Assembly: GCA_022841465.1 (NCBI GenBank)
Contig: JALHRL010000006.1
Span: forward strand, 70,065 to 134,064
DNA: 64,000 nt
Reading direction: 5' to 3'
Origin: Bacteroidia bacterium
GTDB lineage: Bacteria; Bacteroidota; Bacteroidia; B-17B0; Aurantibacillaceae
Position numbers and translations under genes: made by a program. Positions 25,128 to 33,977 of this stretch are shown piece by piece (positions within the stretch are counted from its first letter, which is position 1; each line of letters opens with the position of its first letter). The notes beneath the pieces were generated by a model. It did not search any database. It saw only the letters and a program-made list of their open reading frames with translations, and was not told the origin of the DNA.

Positions 25128-25816
25128 GCAAAATATTTTTTATTTATTCTGTATCCTTTTCCTTTTTGTGATTGAATAATGTGTTTGCCAAATATTTGGC
25201 GAATGTTGTAAATATGAACATCAATGGTTCTTTTCTTTGCTATTTCCTCATCGTTCCAAATTTCTTTTGCTAATTCTAATTTCGAAAAAAACTTTGTATC
25301 GTTTCTTTGTAATAACAAAAGCATTTTAAATTCTTTTTTTGGTAATTCTATTTTTACACCATTTTTTATTACCAAAAATTCTTCTTCATCTACAATTAAT
25401 TCATTTGATTTTACTCTTGGAGCAGGTGTTGTTTTTAGTCTGCGTAATAATGATTTAATTAATAACTCCAGTAAAACAGGCGCATAATTACTGTTAATAA
25501 ATGCATCAACACCGCTGTTATAAGCCAGTTCTTGTAAAAAATCATCCTGCTTGTTGGAATAAACAATAATGTAAGGTTTTTTATCTTCGTAAATGCTAAT
25601 CGTTTCTCTGGTAATGCCAATTCCATCTAAAGGATTTACATCTAAATTTACAATTAAAATATCTGCTTTATTATTCTTTATAAACTCAAAAAATTCGGCT
25701 TCACTTTTTACAACTACTAAATTTGAAAATGCTTTTTTAAGATGATCAATGGTTTTATAAACCAATGATAATTGAGTATCGTAGTATACAATTGTGTTAT
25801 TTGGAATAGTAGCCAA
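25124..25816 (-). CDS. OmpR/PhoB-type regulator with degenerate receiver domain
   Basis: The 230-residue protein has a receiver-like N terminus (1-120) and an intact winged-helix C terminus (about 135-230) with the DNA-recognition region RTIDVHIYNIRQIFG and KGKGYRINKKYF. The receiver has lost expected residues: the acidic pair is IVYYDT rather than VDDE, the switch Lys is replaced in INSNYAP, and the phospho-acceptor region (IVNLDVNPLDG) aligns Asn57 or Asp59 ambiguously. It probably acts without normal phosphorylation (inference). The start is TTG. No kinase is adjacent. It converges on bshB1 with a 4-nt overlap. Confidence 0.8.
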   Translation of the reverse strand: MATIPNNTIVYYDTQLSLVYKTIDHLKKAFSNLVVVKSEAEFFEFIKNNKADILIVNLDVNPLDGIGITRETISIYEDKKPYIIVYSNKQDDFLQELAYNSGVDAFINSNYAPVLLELLIKSLLRRLKTTPAPRVKSNELIVDEEEFLVIKNGVKIELPKKEFKMLLLLQRNDTKFFSKLELAKEIWNDEEIAKKRTIDVHIYNIRQIFGKHIIQSQKGKGYRINKKYFA

Positions 25817-25852
25817 TTACTGAGTTTAATTGGCGAATTTCCGTTAAGGAAT

Positions 25853-25885
25853 TTAACTTAACACTAACCTAATGTTAATTAAATA
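25853..25885. promoter_or_regulatory. Three 11-bp TTAA-type repeats upstream of the atypical regulator
   Basis: TTAACTTAACA, CTAACCTAATG and TTAATTAAATA occupy consecutive 11-bp steps. PhoB/OmpR-type proteins bind 11-bp direct repeats, so this is a candidate operator. It lies 37-69 bp upstream of the TTG start. Related elements are at 28058-28114 and 31118-31143. Confidence 0.45.
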
Positions 25886-25897
25886 TTATTGTTTCAA

Positions 25898-26302
25898 CTA
25901 TTTTTTAAAGTACGATTTAACCTTAATAGCACTATGGTTTAATAAGGTTAAGAGGTGAATTGTTTTTTTAGCAAACTTGGCCGGTTTTTTTGCGTGTTTA
26001 GATTCAGGGTTTAAATCAAAATCTTTGTATTTACCGTACCATTTTATGGTTTGTTTAATGGTTTTTTTATCGGCAATTTTTTTAAGTTCAGGATTGGAAG
26101 CTACAAAATTTAAGATGCTTTCTGCTTGTTTAATGGGGTAAGCGGGTTTGCGAATTAGCTTTCTTTTAAAAATGGTTTGATGTGTGTTTAATACAAGTCG
26201 GTCTACAATTTTTTTCCCATGAACAATAGATTCGCTAAAGTTATTTTGTTCTATAAGGTTTTTAACCTTGTCAATGGAATTTAATGTGTGTTTATCTGTC
26301 AT
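25898..26302 (-). CDS. Small basic hypothetical protein
   Basis: The product has 134 residues and is very basic: Lys-rich, with KKPAKFAKK near the C terminus. It is predicted mostly helical, with no signal peptide or membrane segment. I recognise no family. The ATG at 26302 is chosen because the longer frame to 26377 would run through the terminator hairpin of the upstream gene. It is separated from the regulator downstream by the TTAA repeat region. Confidence 0.6.
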   Translation of the reverse strand: MTDKHTLNSIDKVKNLIEQNNFSESIVHGKKIVDRLVLNTHQTIFKRKLIRKPAYPIKQAESILNFVASNPELKKIADKKTIKQTIKWYGKYKDFDLNPESKHAKKPAKFAKKTIHLLTLLNHSAIKVKSYFKK

Positions 26303-26313
26303 AGTACCAAAAT

Positions 26314-26345
26314 AAAAAACGTCCGCTAAGATAGCGGACGTTTTT
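26314..26345 (-). terminator. Strong terminator after the secreted T9SS gene
   Basis: AAAAACGTCCGCTA and TAGCGGACGTTTTT form a 14-bp stem around AGA. The hairpin is bidirectional in form and lies 20 bp downstream of the stop at 26364. Confidence 0.9.
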
Positions 26346-26363
26346 AAAGTATGCGAGTTAATT

Positions 26364-28007
26364 TTAGTGATTAACAACTAACTTAACAGTTTCTTTACTT
26401 AAACCATTGTTAATTGTTACAAAGTAAATACCTGATTGTAGATTTTGAGTATTTATTTCAAAATTATTGTATCCAAAATTAACAGATTGGTTTACCGCCG
26501 GAGTTAAAACAACCTTTCCGGTAACATCCATTACTAAAATATTTACGTTTAATGACTCGTTAGAGCTAGAATTAATAAACAAGGTAGAAGCATTGTTTGT
26601 TGGATTAGGATATAAAGTTACAGTAGTAAATTGTTCTTTTGTAAAATTAGCCAAGTTAACAAAACCACCAGTAAATACAGGGGCTGTAAAAGTAGCACCT
26701 GCAGAAGCAGTTGAAGAAGCTGATAAACGTAAATCTGGTTTTACATTTAAAGCAGGAAAAGCATTTACCCAAGCAATTTGTGCTTTAGTAGTTGTTGTGT
26801 CATTTGCTCTTGTTGGAATTAACCATGGAGCGTAAAATGCATTACTTGCTGTAACAATATATGTTGCAGGGTTAAAATCAACTAAAATGTTTCTTTCAAA
26901 ACGCGCAGTATCACCTGTGAAATTATCTTCAGTTGCTGCACCTTCAATTGATAAACCTTTTTCCCATCCTGTAATTAAAGAATTGTAGCAAGAGGTTGCA
27001 GAATTACGACGGATACGGAATGCTTTTTCAAATTTTTCTCCAACAGGCAAAACAACAGTACCGTTTCCTTTTGGACCAATCATTGTTACGTTTGAGAATT
27101 TTGCGTTGGTTAATGGTTGAGCAACTGAACCTGTAGCATCGTTATCTGTTTCAAAGCAATTTGAATCACCAGGAGCATCCGATAAATCTTTATCACGAAT
27201 AGAAACTGCAAATTGAATACGACCGCGGAAACCAAAATCAGTATCAAAATCATCATCTAAACAACGAAAAGAAATCAAATATTTTGCATCAACAGTACCA
27301 CCAAACCACTCAAATGAATCATCTCCATTAAATGAAACTTGTACGTGATGAATTGTGGTAGCTTTACCAACAGAACCCATGGTTAAACCGTTAATTTCTT
27401 TGTTTGGTTGTAATGCTATACCTGAAAATTCAATACGGCAATAAGTAAATACACCAGAATCATCATTATCGTCATTTCCACCGTGTTCAGAATCAAGTGT
27501 AGCAACTAAACCTTCAATATTAGCAATACCGCCCGGTTGGTTATTAATAGCTTTTCCTAAAATTACTACTCCTCCCCAATCACCCTCAGCACGGTTACCT
27601 ACAGGTTCATTTGAAGTAAACACAATTGGGTTTGCGGCAGTACCTGCAGCGTTAATTTTTGCACCACGAGTTATAATTAAAGCTCCTTCATTAGTTTTAT
27701 CACCACGTATAATTGTTCCCGGTTGAATGGTTAAAACTGCATTGTTTTTAACAAAAACTTTAGCATTTAATAAAACTACACCACTCCATGTTGTGTTTGT
27801 TGTAATATCAGAAGAAACGGTTGTTGTAGTAGCAGGATAAACTGTATTTTCAGGATCCCAATTTGCCCAACCATCTGTCCAGTCTGTTGCCGGTGTATTG
27901 TCAGTTACAGGAAAAGCTCCTTTGTATGAAGTAGCTGTCCAAAAAGCTTGTGCACTTAACATTGAACTGGCAACAAGTGCAATTGCCGATAAATAAATTT
28001 TTTTCAT
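26364..28007 (-). CDS. Secreted right-handed beta-helix-like protein with T9SS sorting domain
   Basis: The 547-residue protein has a signal peptide (MKKIYLSAIALVASSMLSAQ). The central region resembles a parallel beta-helix: VLTIQPGTIIRGDKTNEGALI, GDWGGVVILGKA, ATTIHHVQVSFNGDDSFEWFGG, and many Asp-rich turns (DDDFDTDFGF) that may bind calcium. The C terminus is a T9SS type A domain (TLYPNPTNN to VKLVVNH). Members of this family often sit beside TonB-dependent receptors, as here, suggesting a shared nutrient-uptake role; the substrate is unknown. Confidence 0.82.
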   Translation of the reverse strand: MKKIYLSAIALVASSMLSAQAFWTATSYKGAFPVTDNTPATDWTDGWANWDPENTVYPATTTTVSSDITTNTTWSGVVLLNAKVFVKNNAVLTIQPGTIIRGDKTNEGALIITRGAKINAAGTAANPIVFTSNEPVGNRAEGDWGGVVILGKAINNQPGGIANIEGLVATLDSEHGGNDDNDDSGVFTYCRIEFSGIALQPNKEINGLTMGSVGKATTIHHVQVSFNGDDSFEWFGGTVDAKYLISFRCLDDDFDTDFGFRGRIQFAVSIRDKDLSDAPGDSNCFETDNDATGSVAQPLTNAKFSNVTMIGPKGNGTVVLPVGEKFEKAFRIRRNSATSCYNSLITGWEKGLSIEGAATEDNFTGDTARFERNILVDFNPATYIVTASNAFYAPWLIPTRANDTTTTKAQIAWVNAFPALNVKPDLRLSASSTASAGATFTAPVFTGGFVNLANFTKEQFTTVTLYPNPTNNASTLFINSSSNESLNVNILVMDVTGKVVLTPAVNQSVNFGYNNFEINTQNLQSGIYFVTINNGLSKETVKLVVNH

Positions 28008-28035
28008 TTTTTCTTGTTTAAGATTTATAATGACA

Positions 28036-28043
28036 CAAAGTTA
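28036..28043 (-). promoter_or_regulatory. -7 promoter element of the secreted beta-helix gene
   Basis: TAACTTTG on the minus strand matches TAnnTTTG. No TTG lies at 17-23 bp; TTAA repeats occupy that region instead, as expected for an activator-dependent promoter. Confidence 0.55.
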
Positions 28044-28057
28044 GAGCAACACTTCTC

Positions 28058-28114
28058 ATTAAGTATTAAGTTAAGTTTATATGAATTTTATACTTGCATT
28101 AACTTAAGGTTAAC
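28058..28114. promoter_or_regulatory. Two clusters of TTAA-type repeats upstream of the beta-helix gene
   Basis: Read on the minus strand, TTAACCTTAAG plus TTAATGCAAGT, and TTAACTTAATA plus CTTAATGAGAA, each form two consecutive 11-bp steps. The nearer cluster lies 15 bp from the -7 element, where an activator would replace the -33 contact. Confidence 0.4.
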
Positions 28115-28142
28115 AAAAAAGGCTTCGATTAACGAAGCCTTA
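28115..28142 (-). terminator. Terminator of the TonB-dependent receptor gene
   Basis: AAGGCTTCG pairs with CGAAGCCTT around ATTAA, followed on the minus strand by six T. It lies 20 bp beyond the receptor stop. Confidence 0.88.
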
Positions 28143-28162
28143 ATGTTAAGATGTTATTGGAT

Positions 28163-31024
28163 TTAAAACTTGTAGTTTAAGCTAAAGGAAATTCTACGAC
28201 CAAAATTATTCTCTTGCCATCTGTTGTCTACATCCTTGTTATATTTATCACTTTCGTTTACCGCGTAAATATTTTGGTAAAAAAGTAAATCTTGTGCAAG
28301 AATATCACTAATGTTTAATTTCATTTCCAGTTTATTTTTGAAAATAGATTTTGTAATTTGAAAATCAATTACGTGTCTGTGATTTTCCCAAACATCCGGC
28401 TCTTGCGTATTGCCAACAATAAATATTCTTCTTCCTATTACATTGTAAGATAAACTTGTGCTCCAATTTTTTGTTGGATGAATGAATTGAACACCCGCAT
28501 TAACAATGTATGGCGATTGACCTTGCAGTGGTCTGAACTCCTTGTTAGCACCTACAATCTTACGCATGTCAACCAAGGATTTAATTAAGGAAAGGTTGGT
28601 GAATACGGTTGTATTGTTAAGGAAGACGTTACTGTCATTTTTATGAAACATGTTTAACTTAAATCGGTATTCTAATTCACCACCGTAGTTTTTTACAAAA
28701 TCAACATTTTTATAAGATAATTCAGGTGCTCCGGAAGTGCCGGGCCTGTTAATTAATTCTATTGCATTAAAAAATTCTTTATAAAAACCTGTAACACTAA
28801 GTAATTGCCCCGCTCCGGGATAAAATTCAAATCTTAGGTCATAATTATGAATAAGAGCTCTTTTTAAATCAGGACTTCCTGAAAGAACATTATCGTTAAC
28901 GAAGTTATAAAATGCAAAAGGTGCTAACTCTCTAAATTCAGGTCTTGATACCGTTTGGTAGTAGGAAGCTCTGATGTTTATTTTATCAGAAAGAGAGTAA
29001 ATAATATTTGCAGAAGGTAATATATCAATTACAGTTGTATCAAGCTCAATTATTTCATCAATTTTTTCGCTGTATTGTATACTTTGATAATACGATTCTA
29101 ATCTAGCTCCACCAACAAATCTTAGTTTTTCAAAAATTCTAGTGTCAGTCATTAAAAATCCTGCATATAATACTGAATTAGCTTTGTAAGAATCTCTAAT
29201 TTTACTTGCTTCATCTAGTTTAAAACCGCCTTTACCATTATCCATTGCTCCTAAATGCTTTGGATCAAAAATAGAGTCTTCGGGTAAAGTAAGTAAATTA
29301 CTATCAAATGGTTGAGAAGAAGAAATGCGGTATCTTGAAAAACCAAGGTTTCTAACATCAAACACCCTGTTTCTAATTTGATACATACCGCCAATTTTTA
29401 TTTCATTTTTTACTTTTTCAAAATCAAGTTGTTTTGAAATGGAGACTTTGAAACTTTTTATATTTTCTTTAGTATTGGCCCAAAACATGTTTCCGGCAGC
29501 AGTAGGTATTGTTCCATTATTTTGAACTACGGCAGCATAAACAGAATTTGTATCTTCTTCAACTAAAGCTTGTTTTTGGTAAACAATTCTTCTTAAGTTA
29601 GGTATTTGTCTGGCAACATCACTATATCCGCCCACCCAATTAACTTTTAATTTAGGTTTTGGTATAAAGTGAGTACCTTCTAACTGACCGGAGTATAAAC
29701 GATTTTGAGTAAACCATCTGTTAGAAGATTTTTCAAATTGATGAGGATCGTTGTCTAATTCTCTTACCCCTTTTCTAATACTTAATCTGTCTTCTGAATT
29801 AATACTAAAAATATTTTTGAAACTAATTTGGTTATTACTACCTAGCTTGTATGCAAAATTTAATAAAGAACTATTTAATACGGTTTTATTATATACAGTA
29901 TCAACAAGCTCATATCTTTTAATTACACCAGTTCCTGACTCTTCAAATTCACGTCTAATATTTTGTGTTCTGGTAAAGTTATTTATATATGTGTAGGCGA
30001 AAACAATTCCAAAATCATTTTTAAATAGTTTAAAATTTTGACCAATTGAATATTGAAGATTCACAGGTAATCCTGCGTTTTTATCTGCATCAATTTTCCA
30101 AGACGGTGTAATTTGTTTAGCAAGTAAAGCCTTTTCTGCATTTAAAGTAGGGTAATCTTTTGTAGACGGTATAGCATCCGGTAAAGCTCTAGAGCCATCA
30201 TCAAAACCTAGCCAATCGAATTTACCACCTTTGTAAGTTTTAAAGTTTTTAAAAGTAGTAAGAGTATGATAAGTGCTGCCAATTGAAATAGATTGAAAGT
30301 TTTTTTCAGGAATGTTTTTTGTATTTATATTAATTATACCACCTGCAAAATCAGCCGGCATTTCTGGTGTTGCTGTTTTAACAATTACCAAATTATCTAA
30401 AATGTTAGCCGGAAAAATATCAAAGGCAAATGCTTTTCTATCGCTTTCAGAACTTGGTAAAGGTGCACCGTTAATGTATGCTGCATTATACCTATCATTC
30501 ATTCCGCGAATTATAGCAAATTTATTTTCTTGAATACTTGCACCGCTAATGCGTTTTAATACGTCGCTGGTGCTTCTATCCGGGGTGCGTTTAATTGTTT
30601 CTGCGCTTATTCCATCGCTTACACTGGCATTATTTTTTTGTTGTAAAACTAAAGCGGTGTTATTTTCTTTATTTAAAGTTACCACAACTTCCACTTCTTG
30701 TAAATCTTGTGAGGTAGCTGCATCCATGGTAACACTTAAATCGGTAACATCACCTGCTTTAACTTCTACATCTGTAATTTTTTTGGTGTTATAAGAAATG
30801 TAACTTATTACAACGTTTACTTTTCCCGGAGGTACATTGTTTATTATAAATTTCCCATCAAAATCTGCCATGGCTCCATTTCCGGTTCCTTCTACAAGCG
30901 CCATTGCGCCCGGTAAAGTTTCGCTAGTTTTTGAGTCAATAATGGTCCCTGAAATTTTACCGTTTTGTGCGTAAATGTTAAGTGCAAACAAGATGTTTAG
31001 TAAAATAAAAAGTTTACGGTTCAT
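28163..31024 (-). CDS. TonB-dependent outer-membrane receptor with CarboxypepD_reg-like domain
   Basis: The 953-residue protein takes up a ligand through the outer membrane using energy from TonB. From the N terminus it has a signal peptide (MNRKLFILLNILFALNIYAQ), a carboxypeptidase regulatory-like domain (GKISGTIIDSKTSETLPGA), a plug domain (RMNDRYNAAYINGAPLPSSESDRKA region), and a 22-strand barrel ending NFGRRISFSLNYKF with terminal Phe. The ATG at 31024 is chosen because it starts the signal peptide; the frame opens ten codons earlier. The ligand is unknown. It is not SusC-like: no SusD partner is adjacent. Confidence 0.9.
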   Translation of the reverse strand: MNRKLFILLNILFALNIYAQNGKISGTIIDSKTSETLPGAMALVEGTGNGAMADFDGKFIINNVPPGKVNVVISYISYNTKKITDVEVKAGDVTDLSVTMDAATSQDLQEVEVVVTLNKENNTALVLQQKNNASVSDGISAETIKRTPDRSTSDVLKRISGASIQENKFAIIRGMNDRYNAAYINGAPLPSSESDRKAFAFDIFPANILDNLVIVKTATPEMPADFAGGIININTKNIPEKNFQSISIGSTYHTLTTFKNFKTYKGGKFDWLGFDDGSRALPDAIPSTKDYPTLNAEKALLAKQITPSWKIDADKNAGLPVNLQYSIGQNFKLFKNDFGIVFAYTYINNFTRTQNIRREFEESGTGVIKRYELVDTVYNKTVLNSSLLNFAYKLGSNNQISFKNIFSINSEDRLSIRKGVRELDNDPHQFEKSSNRWFTQNRLYSGQLEGTHFIPKPKLKVNWVGGYSDVARQIPNLRRIVYQKQALVEEDTNSVYAAVVQNNGTIPTAAGNMFWANTKENIKSFKVSISKQLDFEKVKNEIKIGGMYQIRNRVFDVRNLGFSRYRISSSQPFDSNLLTLPEDSIFDPKHLGAMDNGKGGFKLDEASKIRDSYKANSVLYAGFLMTDTRIFEKLRFVGGARLESYYQSIQYSEKIDEIIELDTTVIDILPSANIIYSLSDKINIRASYYQTVSRPEFRELAPFAFYNFVNDNVLSGSPDLKRALIHNYDLRFEFYPGAGQLLSVTGFYKEFFNAIELINRPGTSGAPELSYKNVDFVKNYGGELEYRFKLNMFHKNDSNVFLNNTTVFTNLSLIKSLVDMRKIVGANKEFRPLQGQSPYIVNAGVQFIHPTKNWSTSLSYNVIGRRIFIVGNTQEPDVWENHRHVIDFQITKSIFKNKLEMKLNISDILAQDLLFYQNIYAVNESDKYNKDVDNRWQENNFGRRISFSLNYKF

Positions 31025-31040
31025 TTTAATAATTTTGCTG

Positions 31041-31048
31041 CAAAGTAA
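31041..31048 (-). promoter_or_regulatory. Near-consensus -7 element of the receptor gene
   Basis: TTACTTTG on the minus strand differs from TAnnTTTG at one position. It lies 17 bp before the ATG and next to the divergent regulator gene, so the intergenic repeats could serve both. Confidence 0.4.
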
Positions 31049-31117
31049 CCGCACATAAATTACAGGTACTTAAATTATATGTTACCAAAACATTAATTAA
31101 AATTACATACCTTTAGT

Positions 31118-31143
31118 ATTAATTTAATGATTTATTAACTTAA
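31118..31143. promoter_or_regulatory. Direct repeat ATTAAYTTAA in the receptor/regulator intergenic region
   Basis: ATTAATTTAA (31118-31127) and ATTAACTTAA (31134-31143) are near-identical 10-mers, 16 bp apart from start to start. They resemble the TTAA-type repeats at 25853 and 28058. They lie between a TonB receptor and a PhoB-like regulator and may be bound by the latter. Confidence 0.4.
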
Positions 31144-31185
31144 ACGGTTTTAATAATTAGGTAACTTAGCGACGATTTTGATACT

Positions 31186-31869
31186 ATGAGTGAAACAAAT
31201 TACAAAATATTGCTTGTTGACGACGAACCGGATATTGTTGAGTTTTTAAGTTACAATTTAAAAAAAGAAGGGTACACCGTTTTTTTTGCCAATAATGGAA
31301 AAGATGCCATTGAAATTGCAAAAAAAGAACATCCGCATTTAATTATTTTAGATGTGATGATGCCTGATATGGATGGTATTGAAACCTGCAGAGAAATTAG
31401 AGATGTAAAAGATTTGAAAGAGGTATTAATTGCCTTTTTAACTGCCAGAAGTGAAGATTATACGCAAATTGCAGGCTTTGAAGTTGGTGCCGATGATTAC
31501 ATTACAAAACCTATTAAGCCCCGCGTTTTTATAAGCAGGGTTAAAGCTTTATTACGCAGGTTGCATAGTAACCAAGCCGTAGAAACAAGTGTTGCCTTTG
31601 GCGATATAAGAATTGACAAAGAAAAACACATGATTTTTAAGGGTAATCAAGAAATAAATTTACCTAAAAAAGAATTTAAGTTATTTTCACTATTAAGCAG
31701 TAAACCGGGTAAAGTTTTTACACGCGAATATATTTTAGAACAAGTTTGGGGAGATGAAGTTGTGGTTGGTGATAGAACAATTGATGTTCATATCAGAAAA
31801 CTTCGTGAAAAAATTGGTGAAGATTATTTTAAAACCGTTAAAGGGGTAGGGTATAAGTTCGATTTTTAA
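31186..31869 (+). CDS. PhoB/OmpR-family response regulator
   Basis: The 227-residue DNA-binding regulator has a canonical receiver: acidic pair in LLVDDEPD (Asp12, Asp13), phospho-acceptor Asp56 in IILDVMMPDMDG, and switch Lys108 in YITKPI. The C-terminal winged helix (about 130-227) has FTREYILEQVWGD, DRTIDVHIRKLREKIG and VKGVGYKFDF. In Bacteroidota such proteins are often the PhoB-like partner of a PhoR-like kinase; a matching kinase lies 6.6 kb downstream at 38490. It is divergent from the TonB receptor gene. Confidence 0.9.
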   Translation: MSETNYKILLVDDEPDIVEFLSYNLKKEGYTVFFANNGKDAIEIAKKEHPHLIILDVMMPDMDGIETCREIRDVKDLKEVLIAFLTARSEDYTQIAGFEVGADDYITKPIKPRVFISRVKALLRRLHSNQAVETSVAFGDIRIDKEKHMIFKGNQEINLPKKEFKLFSLLSSKPGKVFTREYILEQVWGDEVVVGDRTIDVHIRKLREKIGEDYFKTVKGVGYKFDF

Positions 31870-32318
31870 TCGTCTCTTCTTTCTAAACTTTCGTAAACAC
31901 ATTTGTGTAAAGCGTCTCTTAACTTTTGTAAATGAGATGGTTTAATTCCTGCTAAGTTTAATTTTTCTTTATCGCCATCGTTGTAAGTAATTTCAAAAGA
32001 TAATTTATTTATTTCACTTACTCTTTTAATATCGTTAAAATACCAAACTTTATTACTGAACATACTTTTATTTAATTCCAATCTGTTTTTAAACAAACTG
32101 GCATAGGGATTTAAAATGTAAAGCAATGTTTGAAAAGTTGAAATGAGTGCAGGTGGTACCAAAATTAAAGCCCATCCATGTACTTCAAACTCTTGATACT
32201 TGAATAAGTAAAAGGTAAAAAACACCAATAAACCGGATACAATTACAGAAATAAGGATTACAAGTGGATGGCGTTCGTAATTACTTTCAGGAACTTCTAT
32301 TTCATTGTTTTTTTTCAC
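31866..32318 (-). CDS. Two-span membrane protein with PH-like cytoplasmic domain
   Basis: The product has 150 residues. Two transmembrane helices (about 19-40 and 50-68) precede a C-terminal domain whose pattern, KVWYFNDIKRVS then SFEITYNDGDKEKLNL and HLQKLRDAL, resembles bacterial PH-like domains. Function is unknown. It converges with the response regulator, with the two stop codons overlapping. TAACTTCG upstream resembles a -7 element with one mismatch. Confidence 0.6.
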   Translation of the reverse strand: MKKNNEIEVPESNYERHPLVILISVIVSGLLVFFTFYLFKYQEFEVHGWALILVPPALISTFQTLLYILNPYASLFKNRLELNKSMFSNKVWYFNDIKRVSEINKLSFEITYNDGDKEKLNLAGIKPSHLQKLRDALHKCVYESLERRDD

Positions 32319-32469
32319 AAAGCGAAGTTAGGAATTAATAGGTAGACCTATAGTCGTAATTGGGCTATTTTTGCTATTTTTAATTTGTTTGATAACTTTT
32401 TTAATGCTAAATATGTAACCTGTTTGTAAATCAGGCGTTTAATAATATAGCGAGATAATTTAAATAATA

Positions 32470-33963
32470 ATGAAGGAACTTAATAAAATACGCATTGTTG
32501 CTCTTTTACTCTTAGGAAGCTTTTTTGGAAAGGCCCAAACTGTTAATGTAGATGACCCTATTGCAGCTTTGTTAGATAGTTTAGTAAGCCAAAAGGTTTT
32601 TGAAAAGGCATTTACTAAACCTGTTGTGCATAAAAATAAATTTAATTATGCCGCAGATAGCGTTCCGTGGTTTGATGATTATACTTACCAATCTCGTATT
32701 GCGAAATTAGATGTTAACTCTCCTTTTGATTTGGTATATAACGAACACGTTAAAGGTTTTATAAAATTATACGCCGTTAGAAAACGCGAGAGCGTGAGCA
32801 GAATGATGGGGGTTGCACAATTGTATTACCCCATGTTTGAGGAAGTTTTTGATCGTTACAACATTCCTTTAGAATTAAAACATTTGGCAGTAATTGAAAG
32901 TGCTTTAATTCCTTATGCAAAATCAAGAGCAGGTGCCATGGGCTTGTGGCAATTCATGTATCCTACCGGAAAAATGTTTGGCTTAAATGTGTCTTCTTAT
33001 ATTGATGAACGTTGTGACCCTTACAAAGCAACAGTAGCAGCAGCAGAATATTTAAAGAGTTTATACGGAATGTTTAACGATTGGCAAATGGTTTTGGCGG
33101 CCTACAATGCCGGCCCGGGTACAATTAGTAAGGCCATTAGAAGAAGTGGCGGCAAAAAAACATATTGGGAAATTAGACCCTATTTACCTACAGAAACCCA
33201 AGGATATGTTCCGGCTTTTATTGCGGCAAATTATGTAATGAATTACGCGGCAGAACATAATATTTACCCGGCTGTGCCAAGAAAAACTTATTTTGAAGTA
33301 GATACGGTTATTATAAAAGAACAAATGACTTTTGATCAATTATCGCAAGCGCTGGAAATTGAAATGGATGAAATACAATATTTTAATCCGCAATACAGAA
33401 AAAACGTAATTCCTTCGGGTGGTAACGCCATGTGTTTACCTAAATCTAAAATTGGAGTATTTTTAACCAATGAGCAAGATATTTATGCTGCCATTAAAGC
33501 ACAACAATCAACAATTGGAAATGTACCTCCGAGTTATTCTGAAGTTAAAAAAACGCATACCGTTAAATCCGGTGAAAAATTAAGCACCATAGCAAAAAAA
33601 TACGGTGTAACTGTTACTGATTTAAAATCGTGGAATTATATTGGTAAAAAAGGGATTCGTCCGGGTAAAAAACTTACAATTTATGTAGCCGAAAAAAATA
33701 ACGAAGTGGCAAAAATTGCCATCAATTCAGAAAAATCAAAGGATACAGTTGTTACAGAAGGTTCCAATAAACAATTGGCCACAAACACGTATAAAAAATC
33801 AACTACCAATAAATCCGATTTTTATACTCACAAAGTTAAAAGTGGAGAAACTTTGTCAAGTATTGCTAAAAAATACCATACCGATGTAGAAACTATTAAA
33901 AAGTTAAATAAAATGTCGGGTTCTAATTTAAGTGTTGGGCAGATTTTAAAAGTAAATAAATAA
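32470..33963 (+). CDS. MltD-like membrane-bound lytic transglycosylase with two LysM domains
   Basis: It cleaves peptidoglycan glycan strands, forming 1,6-anhydromuramic acid. The 497-residue protein has a signal peptide (ending FFGKAQ). The SLT catalytic domain has the catalytic Glu in LAVIESALIPYAKSRAGAMGLWQ, then DWQMVLAAYNAGPGTISKAI. Two C-terminal LysM repeats start at HTVKSGEKLSTIAKKYG and HKVKSGETLSSIAKKYH. There is no visible lipobox. It lies 14 nt upstream of folA, on the same strand. Confidence 0.92.
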   Translation: MKELNKIRIVALLLLGSFFGKAQTVNVDDPIAALLDSLVSQKVFEKAFTKPVVHKNKFNYAADSVPWFDDYTYQSRIAKLDVNSPFDLVYNEHVKGFIKLYAVRKRESVSRMMGVAQLYYPMFEEVFDRYNIPLELKHLAVIESALIPYAKSRAGAMGLWQFMYPTGKMFGLNVSSYIDERCDPYKATVAAAEYLKSLYGMFNDWQMVLAAYNAGPGTISKAIRRSGGKKTYWEIRPYLPTETQGYVPAFIAANYVMNYAAEHNIYPAVPRKTYFEVDTVIIKEQMTFDQLSQALEIEMDEIQYFNPQYRKNVIPSGGNAMCLPKSKIGVFLTNEQDIYAAIKAQQSTIGNVPPSYSEVKKTHTVKSGEKLSTIAKKYGVTVTDLKSWNYIGKKGIRPGKKLTIYVAEKNNEVAKIAINSEKSKDTVVTEGSNKQLATNTYKKSTTNKSDFYTHKVKSGETLSSIAKKYHTDVETIKKLNKMSGSNLSVGQILKVNK

Positions 33964-33977
33964 TTTCTTCTTATTTT

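Noticed and set aside
26303-26377. Longer N terminus of the small basic protein
   Set aside because: These codons lie in a strong terminator hairpin of the upstream gene.
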